In this document: one piece after another, positions 14,426 through 24,016 of the stretch
Position numbering within the stretch: position 1 is the first letter of the stretch
Layout: each line of letters starts with the position of its first letter
Assembly (NCBI GenBank): GCA_965215035.1
Contig: OZ244040.1
Span: forward strand, 2,542,001 to 2,606,000
DNA length: 64,000 nucleotides
Reading direction: 5' to 3'
DNA from: Azophilus sp965215035
GTDB taxonomy: Bacteria > Pseudomonadota > Gammaproteobacteria > Pseudomonadales > Azotimanducaceae
The notes under the pieces: model-generated
What the model was told of the DNA's origin: nothing
Seen by the model: the letters and a program-made list of their open reading frames with translations, nothing else
Databases searched by the model: none
Position numbers and translations under genes: made by a program

Positions 14426-17002
14426 CTAGCCCCCGAACTTGGCGCCGACCTCGACGCCGAACTGCCTCGGCAGCCCGTAGGATGCCATCGTCCAGAGGGC
14501 GGCGACGGCCAGATTGCCGGTGCGATAGCGCTCGTCCGCCAAGTTGCGCCCGAATACCCGGAAGTAGTAGGCGCCGTCCCGGGTGGTGAATGTCGAGCTC
14601 CAGTTCAGCAGGTTGCGGCTATTCGATGTCGCGTCGTACTGGGGGCCGAGGTCGGAGTAGGTGAAAATCGAATCGTCGACAAACGACCAGCTCAGGGAGT
14701 GGGACAGGTCACCCGGGCTGCCGATGGAATGCTCGAAGGTCGCCATCAGGTAGGCGGTCCAGTCCGGAGAACGGTTGACGGGCCGGCCGCTGAAATCGAC
14801 ATCGATAGTGCCGTCGAAGTCGGTATCGGCCTCGAACGCGGCGAACTCCGCATCCTGATAGCTGAAGTTGCCGGCGAGGGTCAGGTATTCGTTCACCACC
14901 CAGCTACCTTCGAATTCGATTCCCCTGGCGTCGAGCTTGGCGGCATTGAAGAACAGGGTTTCCTGGAAGGAGCCGCCGCCGGGCAGGGCGAAGGTGGCGT
15001 TGAGCTGCCGCTGCGCGTCGTCGTAGCGGACGTCGAAATAGACGATGTTCATGCGCACCCGGTTGTTGAACAGGTCGGTTTTCAGGCCGACTTCGATGCT
15101 GTCCGCGAATTCCGGATCGATGGGCTTGAGTTGCAGCGGGTTGCCGAACGGAAACGGCAGGCCGGCGGTGTAGGTGCCGGTCTGGTCGTTGAAGGCGCCG
15201 GATTTGACGCTGCGGGAGTAGGTGGCCCAGGCGAATGCGTTGTCGTTGACGAGGTAGCCCGCTGTGACGCGGAAGCTGGGCTCGGTCCAGGATTCCTCCT
15301 CCCTGGCGACGTTGATGGGGAAGCGGTCGAAGTCCGCGGCGTCGAGCGGCTCGTCCAGGGATGCGAACAGGCCCTCGTTGGCGGCATCCGTGCCGTCCAG
15401 GAATTGATAGAGAATCTGTGGCCGGCCGGTCCATTTCTTTTTCTCGTAGGTAACGCGCACCCCGGCACCGAGTTCCAGCCGGTCGGTGACTTGGAAGGTG
15501 CCGTCCGCGAACCCGGCCAGTGCCTTGGCGTTCTGTTCGTTGCACAGTACCGAGGCGTTGTCGTTGAAGGTGCCGGAGGCCAGTGCCGGGTAGCCGAGGC
15601 CGGTCAACTGGTCGTTCAGGGGGGTCGCCGTGGGGCCGAAGAAATCCACCAGGCCGAGAATTTGGGTGACGCAGAACTTGTTGTCGTCCTTCTGGTAGAA
15701 GGCACCGGTCACGAAGTTGAAGGGCCCGTCGAAACTGGAGTCGACGCGAATCTCCTGTTGGAAGGTCTCCCGGTCGTCGTCGCGGGTGGCGTCGAACAGC
15801 GACGCTCGCGTATGGCCCACATAGGTGCTGGGCAGCCGCGACTTCTGTTCCCGGTAGCCGGTCACCGAGTGCAGGGAGAACTGCGCGTTCAGATCCCAGT
15901 CCAGGTGCGCGTAGACCCCATCCACATCCACCTGGTGGCCATCGGCGATCGCGAAGAAGTCGCTGCGTTCGGATATGCCGGCGTGGTCGATGGGGTCACC
16001 CTCGAAGCTTCCCGCAAAACCCAGGAAGGCCGTAAACACCGAGCTTGGGGCGTTTTCGGCCACGATGGGTGGCGAATCCATGTTATCGCGGATCATCTCA
16101 TAGGTGAGCCTGGCCTCCACAGTGTCGCTGGGTGCCCACAGCAGCTTGAGCCGGCCGGAAAAGACATCGTCGCCGCCGATGCTGCGACCGTCGCCTGCGA
16201 AGGTCTGCGGTACAAAATCGCCCGTGCCGAATAGGATGGCCGGGTCGAAGCTGGTGGCGGACGAGCCGTTCTTGTAGTAGCCGTCGCTCTTTTGGTAGAT
16301 GCCGGTGGCGCGTAGCGCCAGGGTCTCATTGCCTAGGTTCAGGGCGAACTTGGTGTCCAGGCTATCGAACTCCGCGTAGGAGGCGGAGACCTCCAGGCTC
16401 GTGGTGTCCAGTTCCGGCTTTTTGGTCTTGACGTTGATGACGCCGGCGGTGGTGTTCTTGCCGAACAGGGTGCCCTGGGGGCCGCGCAGCACCTCGATGG
16501 AGGCAATGTCGAATGGTTCCAGCATTTGCGTCTGGGTGGACATCAGCACGAAGTCATCGACCGAGACGCCCACCGGCGACTCCACGTACAGGATGATGCC
16601 ATCCTTGCCGACGCCGCGCAGGCTGGGGTTGAAGGAGTTGAATGCCGGCGCGTTGCCGGTCACCAGGTTGGGCACCGCCGCCGTCATGTCGCCGATGTTG
16701 CGCATCAGCATCCTGTCCAAGCTTTCGTCGTCGAGCGCCGTCACCGAGATCGGCGTGATCTGAATGTCCGTCTCGCCGCGGCGGGTGGCGGTGACCAACA
16801 CCTCCTCAAGTTGTGGCTGGCCGATTGCCGGCACCGGTGCCAATGGCAGTAGGGCAAGCGCGGCAATGGCCAGTAGCGGCCCGCCGAACCCACCGGCCCG
16901 CTCAGCCCATGAACAGGGCGCGGGGCTCCGTTGTGGTTGGCGTTTCCCGCCGGGTGCGTCGGTGCGCCGGCGGGCGGCGGTTGCGTGTTTGTCCGAGTGC
17001 AT
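14426..17002 (-). CDS. TonB-dependent outer-membrane receptor
   Basis: The protein of about 858 residues has an N-terminal signal region (LLAIAALALLPLAPVPAIG), then a TonB box-like EEVLVTATRR and a plug domain (ITPISVTALDDESLDRM, IASIEVLRGPQGTLFGKNTT, AGVINVKTKKP). The long beta-barrel ends in VKSGAF-, FGRNLADERYR- and GVEVGAKFGG-type strands. It belongs to the FecA/CirA-like receptors common in hydrocarbon- and steroid-degrading gammaproteobacteria; the ligand cannot be told. The ATG at 17002 has an AGGGAG site 8 bp upstream; an ATG at 17023 is also in frame. It lies divergently from the AddB-like gene. Confidence 0.9.
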   Translation of the reverse strand: MHSDKHATAARRRTDAPGGKRQPQRSPAPCSWAERAGGFGGPLLAIAALALLPLAPVPAIGQPQLEEVLVTATRRGETDIQITPISVTALDDESLDRMLMRNIGDMTAAVPNLVTGNAPAFNSFNPSLRGVGKDGIILYVESPVGVSVDDFVLMSTQTQMLEPFDIASIEVLRGPQGTLFGKNTTAGVINVKTKKPELDTTSLEVSASYAEFDSLDTKFALNLGNETLALRATGIYQKSDGYYKNGSSATSFDPAILFGTGDFVPQTFAGDGRSIGGDDVFSGRLKLLWAPSDTVEARLTYEMIRDNMDSPPIVAENAPSSVFTAFLGFAGSFEGDPIDHAGISERSDFFAIADGHQVDVDGVYAHLDWDLNAQFSLHSVTGYREQKSRLPSTYVGHTRASLFDATRDDDRETFQQEIRVDSSFDGPFNFVTGAFYQKDDNKFCVTQILGLVDFFGPTATPLNDQLTGLGYPALASGTFNDNASVLCNEQNAKALAGFADGTFQVTDRLELGAGVRVTYEKKKWTGRPQILYQFLDGTDAANEGLFASLDEPLDAADFDRFPINVAREEESWTEPSFRVTAGYLVNDNAFAWATYSRSVKSGAFNDQTGTYTAGLPFPFGNPLQLKPIDPEFADSIEVGLKTDLFNNRVRMNIVYFDVRYDDAQRQLNATFALPGGGSFQETLFFNAAKLDARGIEFEGSWVVNEYLTLAGNFSYQDAEFAAFEADTDFDGTIDVDFSGRPVNRSPDWTAYLMATFEHSIGSPGDLSHSLSWSFVDDSIFTYSDLGPQYDATSNSRNLLNWSSTFTTRDGAYYFRVFGRNLADERYRTGNLAVAALWTMASYGLPRQFGVEVGAKFGG

Positions 17003-17229
17003 GAGTTTTCTCCCTTGGGCCATCTGGCCGCGGTTCGTTTCGAGCTTGGTTGGCCTTATGTTGTCTTCTATTTGTCTGTATCTGTCTGGAGCGACACCAC
17101 GCGCCTAGGGGGCGCAGCTCTCTTTCGGGCTTTGCTTTAGGCCATGATCTGCGGAAGTCCCGTCGCTCCGCAGCCGCGCAAACTACCACAGAACCGGGCG
17201 CGGGGAAATTTTTAGAACGAGCGGGCAGT

Positions 17230-17306
17230 GTATCAGTTTGCATTCCGGCCCTGCCGAATCACCTGTGTGCCGTGCCCTTGCTCGATCTACAGATACAAAC
17301 TGATAC
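17230..17306. repeat. 77-bp MITE-like element, copy 1
   Basis: Terminal arms GTATCAGTTTG and CAAACTGATAC are perfect 11-bp inverted repeats. The core contains CTGCCGAATCACCTGTGTGC. A second element of the same length and core lies at 58049-58125. It sits in the 490-bp divergent gap between the TonB receptor and the AddB-like gene, which otherwise shows only promoter-like DNA. Confidence 0.8.
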
Positions 17307-17493
17307 CCCACCAACGAGCGTCATAGTTGAAAACGGCACTGTCCGGTTACCGTCGTCGCTTTCCGGGATGACGATTCCCAAGGCGCGAACCGGCCCCGCA
17401 TGCCGATTCGTGTACCATGACGCTGGTGCAAACCTCGGGCGACGAAGGCCGTTGGCCGCCTAGAGACGCCTACCAACTGACGGAGCGGGAGCC

Positions 17494-20277
17494 TTGCAGA
17501 TCGTCTTCGGCTGGCACCTCGACGGACCCACCTGTCCAGAAACGCCCGCTGGCGGAGCATCTGCAATCGATGCGCGTGTCGTCGGCCCCTCGGGGTTGCT
17601 GGGGCTGTTGGAAACCCGGCTCGGCCGGAATGGTCCAGGTACACCCGCGGTGGTGCGCATTGCCCAATATCTGGCCCGGCTGCGCGCTCTGGACGACGGG
17701 CAGCGGTTCTTCTCCCGCTCGCTCACCGCCGACGGCTGGGCGACCGCGCGCCTGCTGCTGCTCTGGCGAGACGAACTGGTGGCGGCCGGCTGGTCGCCCG
17801 GGGCGGTGCCCTGGGCCAGCGACCGGATTGCCGATGTTGCCCTGGTGGAAAAGTATGGTGAACCCCTGCTCGCTCCGGGGCCTGCCGAACGCGCCTACTC
17901 GTTGCTGCCGCACCTGCACGGGGCCTGCCCCATCGACGATCTGACCATTGTCGATGATCCGCAACGCTTGCCACTGGTCTGGCGGCGCCTGATCGAAGCG
18001 CTTGCCGCTGGTGGCGCCAAGGTCGTCCCCGCCGCGGTACGGCCCGGGGCGGAAACAACGGATCTGGCCAAGGCGCAAGCCCTGCTGTGCAATGGCAAGT
18101 CCGGCAAGGAACTGAAGGGTGACCGAAGCTTCTCCGTCGTTCGCTGCGACGACGAACTGACCGCGGGCGCTATCGCCGCGGAGTGGCTCGCGGCGGCACC
18201 GGAGGCAAACGCCGAGGTTGCCATCGTCCGGCGGGGCGACGCAATGATTCTGGATGGCGCCTGTCGGCGGCTGGGCCTGCCCAAGCCGGGCGGCATCACG
18301 CGCTCGCCCTTGCGCGGTGCCTTGCAGGCCCTGCCCCTGGCCTTCGCAACGGCGTGGCGGCCGCTCGACGCCAAACGCCTGCTGGAGCTGCTGGTCATGC
18401 CCGGCTCGCCGGTTCCCCACCGTATCGGCCGGCACTTTGCCAATGTGCTGCGCGACTATCCCGGAATCGGCGGTTTGCGCTGGCAACAGGCTTGGCAGCG
18501 GGCCGAGGAAGCGCTCCGGGAGCAACATTCCGGGGATGAATTGAAAGCCTCGGAGCTGGCCGCGATAGTCCGCAAGTCCTTGGCCCGCTGGCGCGAATGG
18601 CTGCTGCCGGAAGGCTTTGACCGGGAATCCGGCATGTGCGCGGCGGCGGCGGATGCGATCTGTGGAAAGGTGCAACACTGGGCGCGGCGCCGGGCCTCGG
18701 CGAGCGGGAACGCCATCTATCCGTATGCCGCGAACGCCGCCGCGGCCCTAGCGAAGACCATCGCCGCGTCCGGGCTGGATCCGATTCCAAAGCCCCAACT
18801 CGACCGGATGATCGATGCGGTGCTCGCCGAGGGCACTGCCCGGTCGGGAAGCGGTGCCGAAGCCGCACCCTGGATTGGCGTCGATAACCCGGCACAGATC
18901 TGGGGCGGCGTACCGTCGGTTCTTTGGTGGGGATTTTCCGATTCGGGAACGACTCCGCCGCGCCCGCCATGGGGCGCCGCGGAACGAGCGGAACTGGCGG
19001 CGGCCGGAGCCCGGCCCAACGCGCCGGAAGCGGTTATCGCCCTGCACCTGGATGCCCAGCGTCGCGCCATCCTCAACGCCACCGAGCGGGTGCTGCTGAT
19101 CGCGCCCTCCATGGCGGCCGCGGATGCCGCGCCGCATCCACTCTGGCACGAGCTGGCAACCCTTGACGGGCTGGACCGGTGCATCATCGACGGACGGGCG
19201 CTGCGCGGTGCCGCGCAAGTCCCACTGGCCGATGACTCGGGATCGGAGGTGGGCTCAGGGTCGCGGCGTTCCCCGTGCGGTTCCGCGCAGGTTTCACTGG
19301 GCGGCCGCGTCTGGGCCGTTGCGCCGGCGGCACCCAAGCGAATTCCCCGGCCGATCCGTAACTGGCAGGTTCCCGAGCAGCGCATCGGCCCCCGCCCCAG
19401 CGAATCGGCCACCAGCCTGGAAACCCTGCTCGGCTGCCCGCTGAACTGGGTTCTTAGGTATCACGTCGGCCTGCGCGAAAGCGGGCTGCTCGACATGGCG
19501 GATGGCAATCGCCTGAAAGGCAACATTGCGCACGAAGTGCTGGCACGATTTCTCGTCGGCCCGTTGCCGGACAACGCGGCGGACATGGGTGGCGCGGTTG
19601 CGGCATTGCTCGATGCAATGCTCCCCGAAATCGCATCGCCGCTGCTGTTGCCGGGCAGGGTGGGCGACCGGGAGGAGGTGCGCCGCAACACGGTGGAGAG
19701 CGCGGTGGCGCTGGTCGGCATCCTGGCGGATTCCGGGCTCTCGGTAGCCGCGACGGAGCGGCGGCTGCAGTGCCGGCTGGACGATGGGACGGAAATAGAG
19801 GGTGTGGTGGACCTGGAACTCAGCGCGGGGGATGCACGGCCGGCTGTGGTGGACCTCAAGTGGTCGAACAGCGACCGCTACCGCCGGGCCGAAATCGCCG
19901 AGGCGCGGCCGGTTCAGTTGGCGACCTACACGCGCCTGCTGCAAGGCGACAAGGGCGAGCCAGCGGATGCCTTGCCGGCGGCCGCCTATTTTATGCTCAA
20001 GCAGGGCCGCCTGCTCGCGGTGGACGCGGCACCGTTTCCGGAGCAGTTCCAGATTGGCGGCAGTGAACTGGCGAGTGTTTGGGATGCCATTTTGGCGGTT
20101 CGCAGGCGGACTCTCGGTGAACTGGCCGCTGGGTCTGTGGTGGCAACGGGCGTCGAGCCGGACGATGCGCATTCCCAGGCACCGGAACCCGCGCCCGCCG
20201 AAGAGCGCATCGTGGTCGCGCCCCCTTGCCGTTTCTGCGCCTACGGACGGCTCTGCGGACAGCGAGCCCTGGCATGA
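17494..20277 (+). CDS. AddB-like PD-(D/E)XK nuclease subunit
   Basis: The 927-residue protein has a degenerate N-terminal helicase-like half. At the C-terminus it has a RecB-type nuclease: GNIAHEVLARFL (His), EIEGVVDLELS and AVVDLKWSN (D...DxK). Four cysteines typical of the iron-sulfur staple of AddB nucleases are placed as LLGCPLNWVLRY upstream and CRFCAYGRLCG at the end. With the helicase that overlaps it by 4 bp it should form a double-strand-break-processing helicase-nuclease of the AddAB type. The start is a TTG at 17494 with GGAG about 10 bp before it. The protein is shorter than Bacillus AddB but similar to proteobacterial versions. Confidence 0.8.
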   Translation: MQIVFGWHLDGPTCPETPAGGASAIDARVVGPSGLLGLLETRLGRNGPGTPAVVRIAQYLARLRALDDGQRFFSRSLTADGWATARLLLLWRDELVAAGWSPGAVPWASDRIADVALVEKYGEPLLAPGPAERAYSLLPHLHGACPIDDLTIVDDPQRLPLVWRRLIEALAAGGAKVVPAAVRPGAETTDLAKAQALLCNGKSGKELKGDRSFSVVRCDDELTAGAIAAEWLAAAPEANAEVAIVRRGDAMILDGACRRLGLPKPGGITRSPLRGALQALPLAFATAWRPLDAKRLLELLVMPGSPVPHRIGRHFANVLRDYPGIGGLRWQQAWQRAEEALREQHSGDELKASELAAIVRKSLARWREWLLPEGFDRESGMCAAAADAICGKVQHWARRRASASGNAIYPYAANAAAALAKTIAASGLDPIPKPQLDRMIDAVLAEGTARSGSGAEAAPWIGVDNPAQIWGGVPSVLWWGFSDSGTTPPRPPWGAAERAELAAAGARPNAPEAVIALHLDAQRRAILNATERVLLIAPSMAAADAAPHPLWHELATLDGLDRCIIDGRALRGAAQVPLADDSGSEVGSGSRRSPCGSAQVSLGGRVWAVAPAAPKRIPRPIRNWQVPEQRIGPRPSESATSLETLLGCPLNWVLRYHVGLRESGLLDMADGNRLKGNIAHEVLARFLVGPLPDNAADMGGAVAALLDAMLPEIASPLLLPGRVGDREEVRRNTVESAVALVGILADSGLSVAATERRLQCRLDDGTEIEGVVDLELSAGDARPAVVDLKWSNSDRYRRAEIAEARPVQLATYTRLLQGDKGEPADALPAAAYFMLKQGRLLAVDAAPFPEQFQIGGSELASVWDAILAVRRRTLGELAAGSVVATGVEPDDAHSQAPEPAPAEERIVVAPPCRFCAYGRLCGQRALA

Positions 20278-23200
20278 CGGCTGCCGCGGCAACCCGCAGG
20301 CCCATCGATCTCGTGATTGCGAGCGCCGGCACGGGCAAGACCACGCACTTGGTTGGGGAGATGCAAAAAGCCATCGATACCGGGGCCGCAACCGGTTCGA
20401 TCATGGCCACGACTTTTACCAACAGGGCGGCGGCGGAACTGGTGGAACGCGCCCGTTCGGGCCTAATGCGTGCGGGCAAGGTGGGTCAGGCAGCCGGCCT
20501 GCTCTCTGCCCGGGTCGGAACCGTCAATGCCACCTTCGGCAGGATCGTCGGTGAATTCGCCCTGGAGGCCGGACGCTCGCCGGTTGCCGACGTCATCTCC
20601 GAAGGCTGGCAGCGGCGTATCTTTGCCATTGCTGCGGAGGAGGCGATCAGCCGTCATGCCGGCGCGATGATCCCTATCGCGCGGCGTTTGGAGATCGATG
20701 ACTGGGAGGGCGATGTCCGAAGGCTGGCCGATCTGGTGCGCCAGAACGATATCGACCCGGCCGAGTTGGAAGATCAGGCACAGCGATCCTGGCGGGGGCT
20801 TGCCGGCTTCTTCCCCGAGCCCGTGCAACAAGGCGGCGCGGCGTTGAACGACCAGCTTCGGGACGCACTGCTCAGGGTCGGGGCCGACCTGGACCGGGGC
20901 AGCGATACGACCAAGATCACGGCCAGCGTTCGGGCACAGATTACGGAGGCGAGCGCCATCCTCCAATCCGGGCGGGATCTTTGCTGGGCCGAGTGGGCAC
21001 GGCTCGCCAAGCTACGACCCGCGAAAAGCAGCGCGGCTATCGTGCAGCCCCTTGTGGACGTCGCCGGGCAGCATCCGGCCCATCCCGACCTGCATGCGGA
21101 CCTGCAGGCGTACATCCTGGGCGTCTATCGAACCGCCGCGGAAGCGCTCGGCGGCTACGTGCGGTACAAGGCGACCAACGGCCTTGTCGATTTCATCGAC
21201 CAGGAGCGGGAGGCGCTGCGGTTGCTCGACAGGCCCGAGGTCGGCGAGCGGTTGCGCGAGACGCTGTCGCGGGTCTTCGTGGATGAGTTCCAGGACACCA
21301 GCCCCATTCAGCTTGCCCTGTTCCTCAAGGTATCGCAGATTGCCGAGCGGTCGTTTTGGGTCGGGGACCCCAAGCAGGCGATCTATGGTTTTCGCGGCAC
21401 CGACCCGGCCTTGATCGAAAGGGCGGCGCGGGAGGTTGTTCCGAAGTCTGGGGGCCGGCGAACTGCGCTGGCCACCTCCTATCGGGCGCGGCCGGCACTC
21501 GTCCATTTCACGAACGGTCTCTTCGCACCGGCCTTCGAGGCGCTGGGGTTCGCGCGAGAGTCGGTGCGCATCGAGCAATGCCATCGCCAGGATGCCGACG
21601 GCCAAGGAGCGCCGATTGAGGTTTGGGGGCTTCGCGGGCGCAGGAAGGAAGATGCCTTGGGCGCTTTGGCGGAGAAGATTCGGGCGGTGCTGGAGGCCCC
21701 GGAAGCCCATGCCGTGGAAGACCGGTCGCTCGGCGGAACGCGTCCGCTTCGAGGCTCGGACATTGCGGTATTGTGCCGCTCCAATGAGCGTTGCGGCGCG
21801 CTCGCCGCCGCCCTGGCGCAAGCCGGGGTTCGGGTTTCGATGACGCGCCCGGGGCTTCTTGATACGCCCGAGGCGGCCCTGGCGTTCGCGGCGTTCCGCT
21901 ATCTGGTGGACCCGGACGACAGCCTGGCGGTCGCGGAGGTGGCGCATCTCTTCGACGATGCCGAGGATCAGCCATCCTGGTTCGAACGCAGCCTGGGCGA
22001 GGAGGGCGTCCGTTCACTGGCCGCCGAACTGCCGCTGCTGACGGCCCTTGACGAAGCCCGGGCCGAACTGGCCGAGCTGACTCCCAGCGAAGCCCTTCAG
22101 GTGGCGATAACCGCCCCGGGCCTGTTGGATCGCGTACACGCTTGGGGAAACGCCCTCGACCGGATCGCTAATCTTGATGCGCTGCGCGGGCTCGCAACCC
22201 AATACGAGGATGAGACTGGTGCGCTCCGCCAAGCGGCCACGGCGGCGGGGCTGGTGACCTGGCTCGCGAAATCGGCCGCAACGGGGGGAAACGAACTGCC
22301 CCCCAGCACGGATCCGGCTGCCGTCGGGGTGCTCACCTATCACGGCGCCAAGGGCCTTGAGTGGCCGATGCTAGTGTTGCTCGACCTCGACAATGCCAAG
22401 GACGCTTCCGCGTTCGGTTTCCATGTTGAGGCCCCTGATGAATTCGATATCTGGCAACCGCTGCACGGGCGCTGGTTGCGGTTCTGGCCCTGGCCCTATG
22501 GCCGGCAGCGCAAGGGGGTGCATATCGATGCGTCGGTGGAGCGGACTGCGGAATACCAAGCGGCGGTGCGGCGCGAACACGCCGAGGCCGTCCGCCTTCT
22601 GTACGTCGGCATGACCCGGGCGCGCGACTACCTGGTTCTAGCCCCGCGCGACACCACGAAACATGAGTTGAAGTTGCAATGGCTTGATCGGCTTGTCGGC
22701 CGGGACGGCCAGGCCGTGCTGGATGTGCAGCGGCTGGAATCGGAGGGCGTGCTGGTGGTCGCCGGCGAACCCGTGCCGGCAGCCTTTTCCAGGGTGGCGG
22801 CCAGCGATGCGCCGCCAGCGTTGGCTTCGGCGGTGCCGACCTTGCGAAGACCGGCAGCGGTGGCGAAGCCGAAACATCCGCCCTACCGGGTTGTCCCGAG
22901 CCGGGCGGCGCTTCCCGACGCCGGAGATGCGCGGGTGGTATCGCGGGTGGCGCTCGGTGCGAGGATCCCGATCGTCGGCAGCCCGGATATGGATTTGTTG
23001 GGCGACGCGATACACGCCTTCCTGGCCTTTGACCGCCCCGGCCAGGCTGTGCGGGAGCGGCGGGAACGTGCCGAGCGGACGCTGGCGCGCTGGATGGTTC
23101 CCGGCCTTGCCGCCGAGAGCCTGGTGGAAATGAGCGATCGCCTGTTTGGGCACCTAGGTACCGCTTTCCCGGATATGAGGATGCGCGCCGAGGTTCCGGT

Positions 23201-23474
23201 CTTCGCAAGACGGGGCGGCCAGCGCATAGGCGGTCAGGTCGACCTGCTGCTCACCGGCGACGCCAAGGCCGTCATCATCGACCACAAGAGCTACCCGGGT
23301 GCCTTCAACACCTGGGAAAAGAAGGCTCTCGGCTATGGTGCCCAGCTTGCGCTCTATGCGGCGGCCGTCCGCGCGGCGACCGCCTGCGCCGAGGTGCGCA
23401 CCTGGGTGCACATGCCCCTGGTCGGTCAACTCATCGAGCTCGATGCCGGTCTTCCGTGGGATAGGCCCGAGTGA
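20274..23474 (+). CDS. AddA-like UvrD-family helicase-nuclease
   Basis: Starting at the ATG 20274 that overlaps the AddB-like stop (ATGA), the 1066-residue protein has UvrD/RecB helicase motifs: Walker A ASAGTGKTTHL, motif II VDEFQDTSPIQLALF, motif III VGDPKQAIYGFRG, motif V YHGAKGLEWPMLVLLD and motif VI RLLYVGMTRARDYLVLA. A C-terminal nuclease domain follows (GGQVDLLLTGDAKAVIIDHK). Together with the upstream gene this matches AddA of AddAB: it unwinds and trims DNA ends for RecA loading and degrades foreign linear DNA. The two genes are translationally coupled. Confidence 0.88.
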   Translation: MTAAAATRRPIDLVIASAGTGKTTHLVGEMQKAIDTGAATGSIMATTFTNRAAAELVERARSGLMRAGKVGQAAGLLSARVGTVNATFGRIVGEFALEAGRSPVADVISEGWQRRIFAIAAEEAISRHAGAMIPIARRLEIDDWEGDVRRLADLVRQNDIDPAELEDQAQRSWRGLAGFFPEPVQQGGAALNDQLRDALLRVGADLDRGSDTTKITASVRAQITEASAILQSGRDLCWAEWARLAKLRPAKSSAAIVQPLVDVAGQHPAHPDLHADLQAYILGVYRTAAEALGGYVRYKATNGLVDFIDQEREALRLLDRPEVGERLRETLSRVFVDEFQDTSPIQLALFLKVSQIAERSFWVGDPKQAIYGFRGTDPALIERAAREVVPKSGGRRTALATSYRARPALVHFTNGLFAPAFEALGFARESVRIEQCHRQDADGQGAPIEVWGLRGRRKEDALGALAEKIRAVLEAPEAHAVEDRSLGGTRPLRGSDIAVLCRSNERCGALAAALAQAGVRVSMTRPGLLDTPEAALAFAAFRYLVDPDDSLAVAEVAHLFDDAEDQPSWFERSLGEEGVRSLAAELPLLTALDEARAELAELTPSEALQVAITAPGLLDRVHAWGNALDRIANLDALRGLATQYEDETGALRQAATAAGLVTWLAKSAATGGNELPPSTDPAAVGVLTYHGAKGLEWPMLVLLDLDNAKDASAFGFHVEAPDEFDIWQPLHGRWLRFWPWPYGRQRKGVHIDASVERTAEYQAAVRREHAEAVRLLYVGMTRARDYLVLAPRDTTKHELKLQWLDRLVGRDGQAVLDVQRLESEGVLVVAGEPVPAAFSRVAASDAPPALASAVPTLRRPAAVAKPKHPPYRVVPSRAALPDAGDARVVSRVALGARIPIVGSPDMDLLGDAIHAFLAFDRPGQAVRERRERAERTLARWMVPGLAAESLVEMSDRLFGHLGTAFPDMRMRAEVPVFARRGGQRIGGQVDLLLTGDAKAVIIDHKSYPGAFNTWEKKALGYGAQLALYAAAVRAATACAEVRTWVHMPLVGQLIELDAGLPWDRPE

Positions 23475-23533
23475 CGGCGTCTTTTGTGGGGAGGCCGGGA
23501 TCCACTTCGGTGCTCAGAAGTACCTTACAGCCT

Positions 23534-24016
23534 TCAAAGTGGTGAACCGCTATTCAATCCCGCACAGAGCCGATCGTTAAGTAGATTTCGATGCCCTCGA
23601 GTGAATTCTTGGCTGATGTTCGTGGAGTAAACCTTACCGCGGGGATGGTCGATAAGCTGCTTGTTTTTGAAGTCGCTGTGAAGATGCTTGTCATTGCCAA
23701 ATAATAGCCGTGCTCCGGTGATTTGCGCGAGCGCGATAATGTGCTCGTCGTTTGAAACACAACTTTGCTTTGTACGAAGCTGCTTTGTCTGCAAGTCAAC
23801 TTTATTTCTTTCTGGGGAGAAAACCTTGCCGTAGTGCATTGCGACGGCTCGCCACTTTCGAAAATTGCGGTTTTGGTCGAGTTCATCCAGCAATTCACCG
23901 CCCACCACCAACTGAATCCGGCCTTGGTCTACCGACTGTCGGAACGCTCGGCCTGCTGGAGTTGGTTGGTCGCCAAAGGCCTCTGCGACCACATCGTTGT
24001 CAATAATTGCGCACAT
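23534..24016 (-). CDS. PIN-like nuclease domain protein
   Basis: This 160-residue protein begins MCAIIDNDVVAEAFG, with the first acidic residues of a PIN domain. It contains GELLDEL and ends the core with NDEHIIALAQITGARLLFGN followed by DKHLHSDF, matching the closing acidic motifs of PIN ribonucleases. Its ATG follows the stop of the AAA ATPase directly (TGAATG), so the pair is translationally coupled. The DNA is more AT-rich than its neighbours. PIN proteins are Mg-dependent RNases, often toxins; here the ATPase may act as sensor or controller. The function is inferred from context. Confidence 0.7.
   Translation of the reverse strand: MCAIIDNDVVAEAFGDQPTPAGRAFRQSVDQGRIQLVVGGELLDELDQNRNFRKWRAVAMHYGKVFSPERNKVDLQTKQLRTKQSCVSNDEHIIALAQITGARLLFGNDKHLHSDFKNKQLIDHPRGKVYSTNISQEFTRGHRNLLNDRLCAGLNSGSPL

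Noticed and set aside
14249..16234. Plus-strand frame of 661 codons
   Set aside because: Antisense shadow of the TonB-dependent receptor; Gly/Val/Glu-rich reverse complement of barrel repeats.
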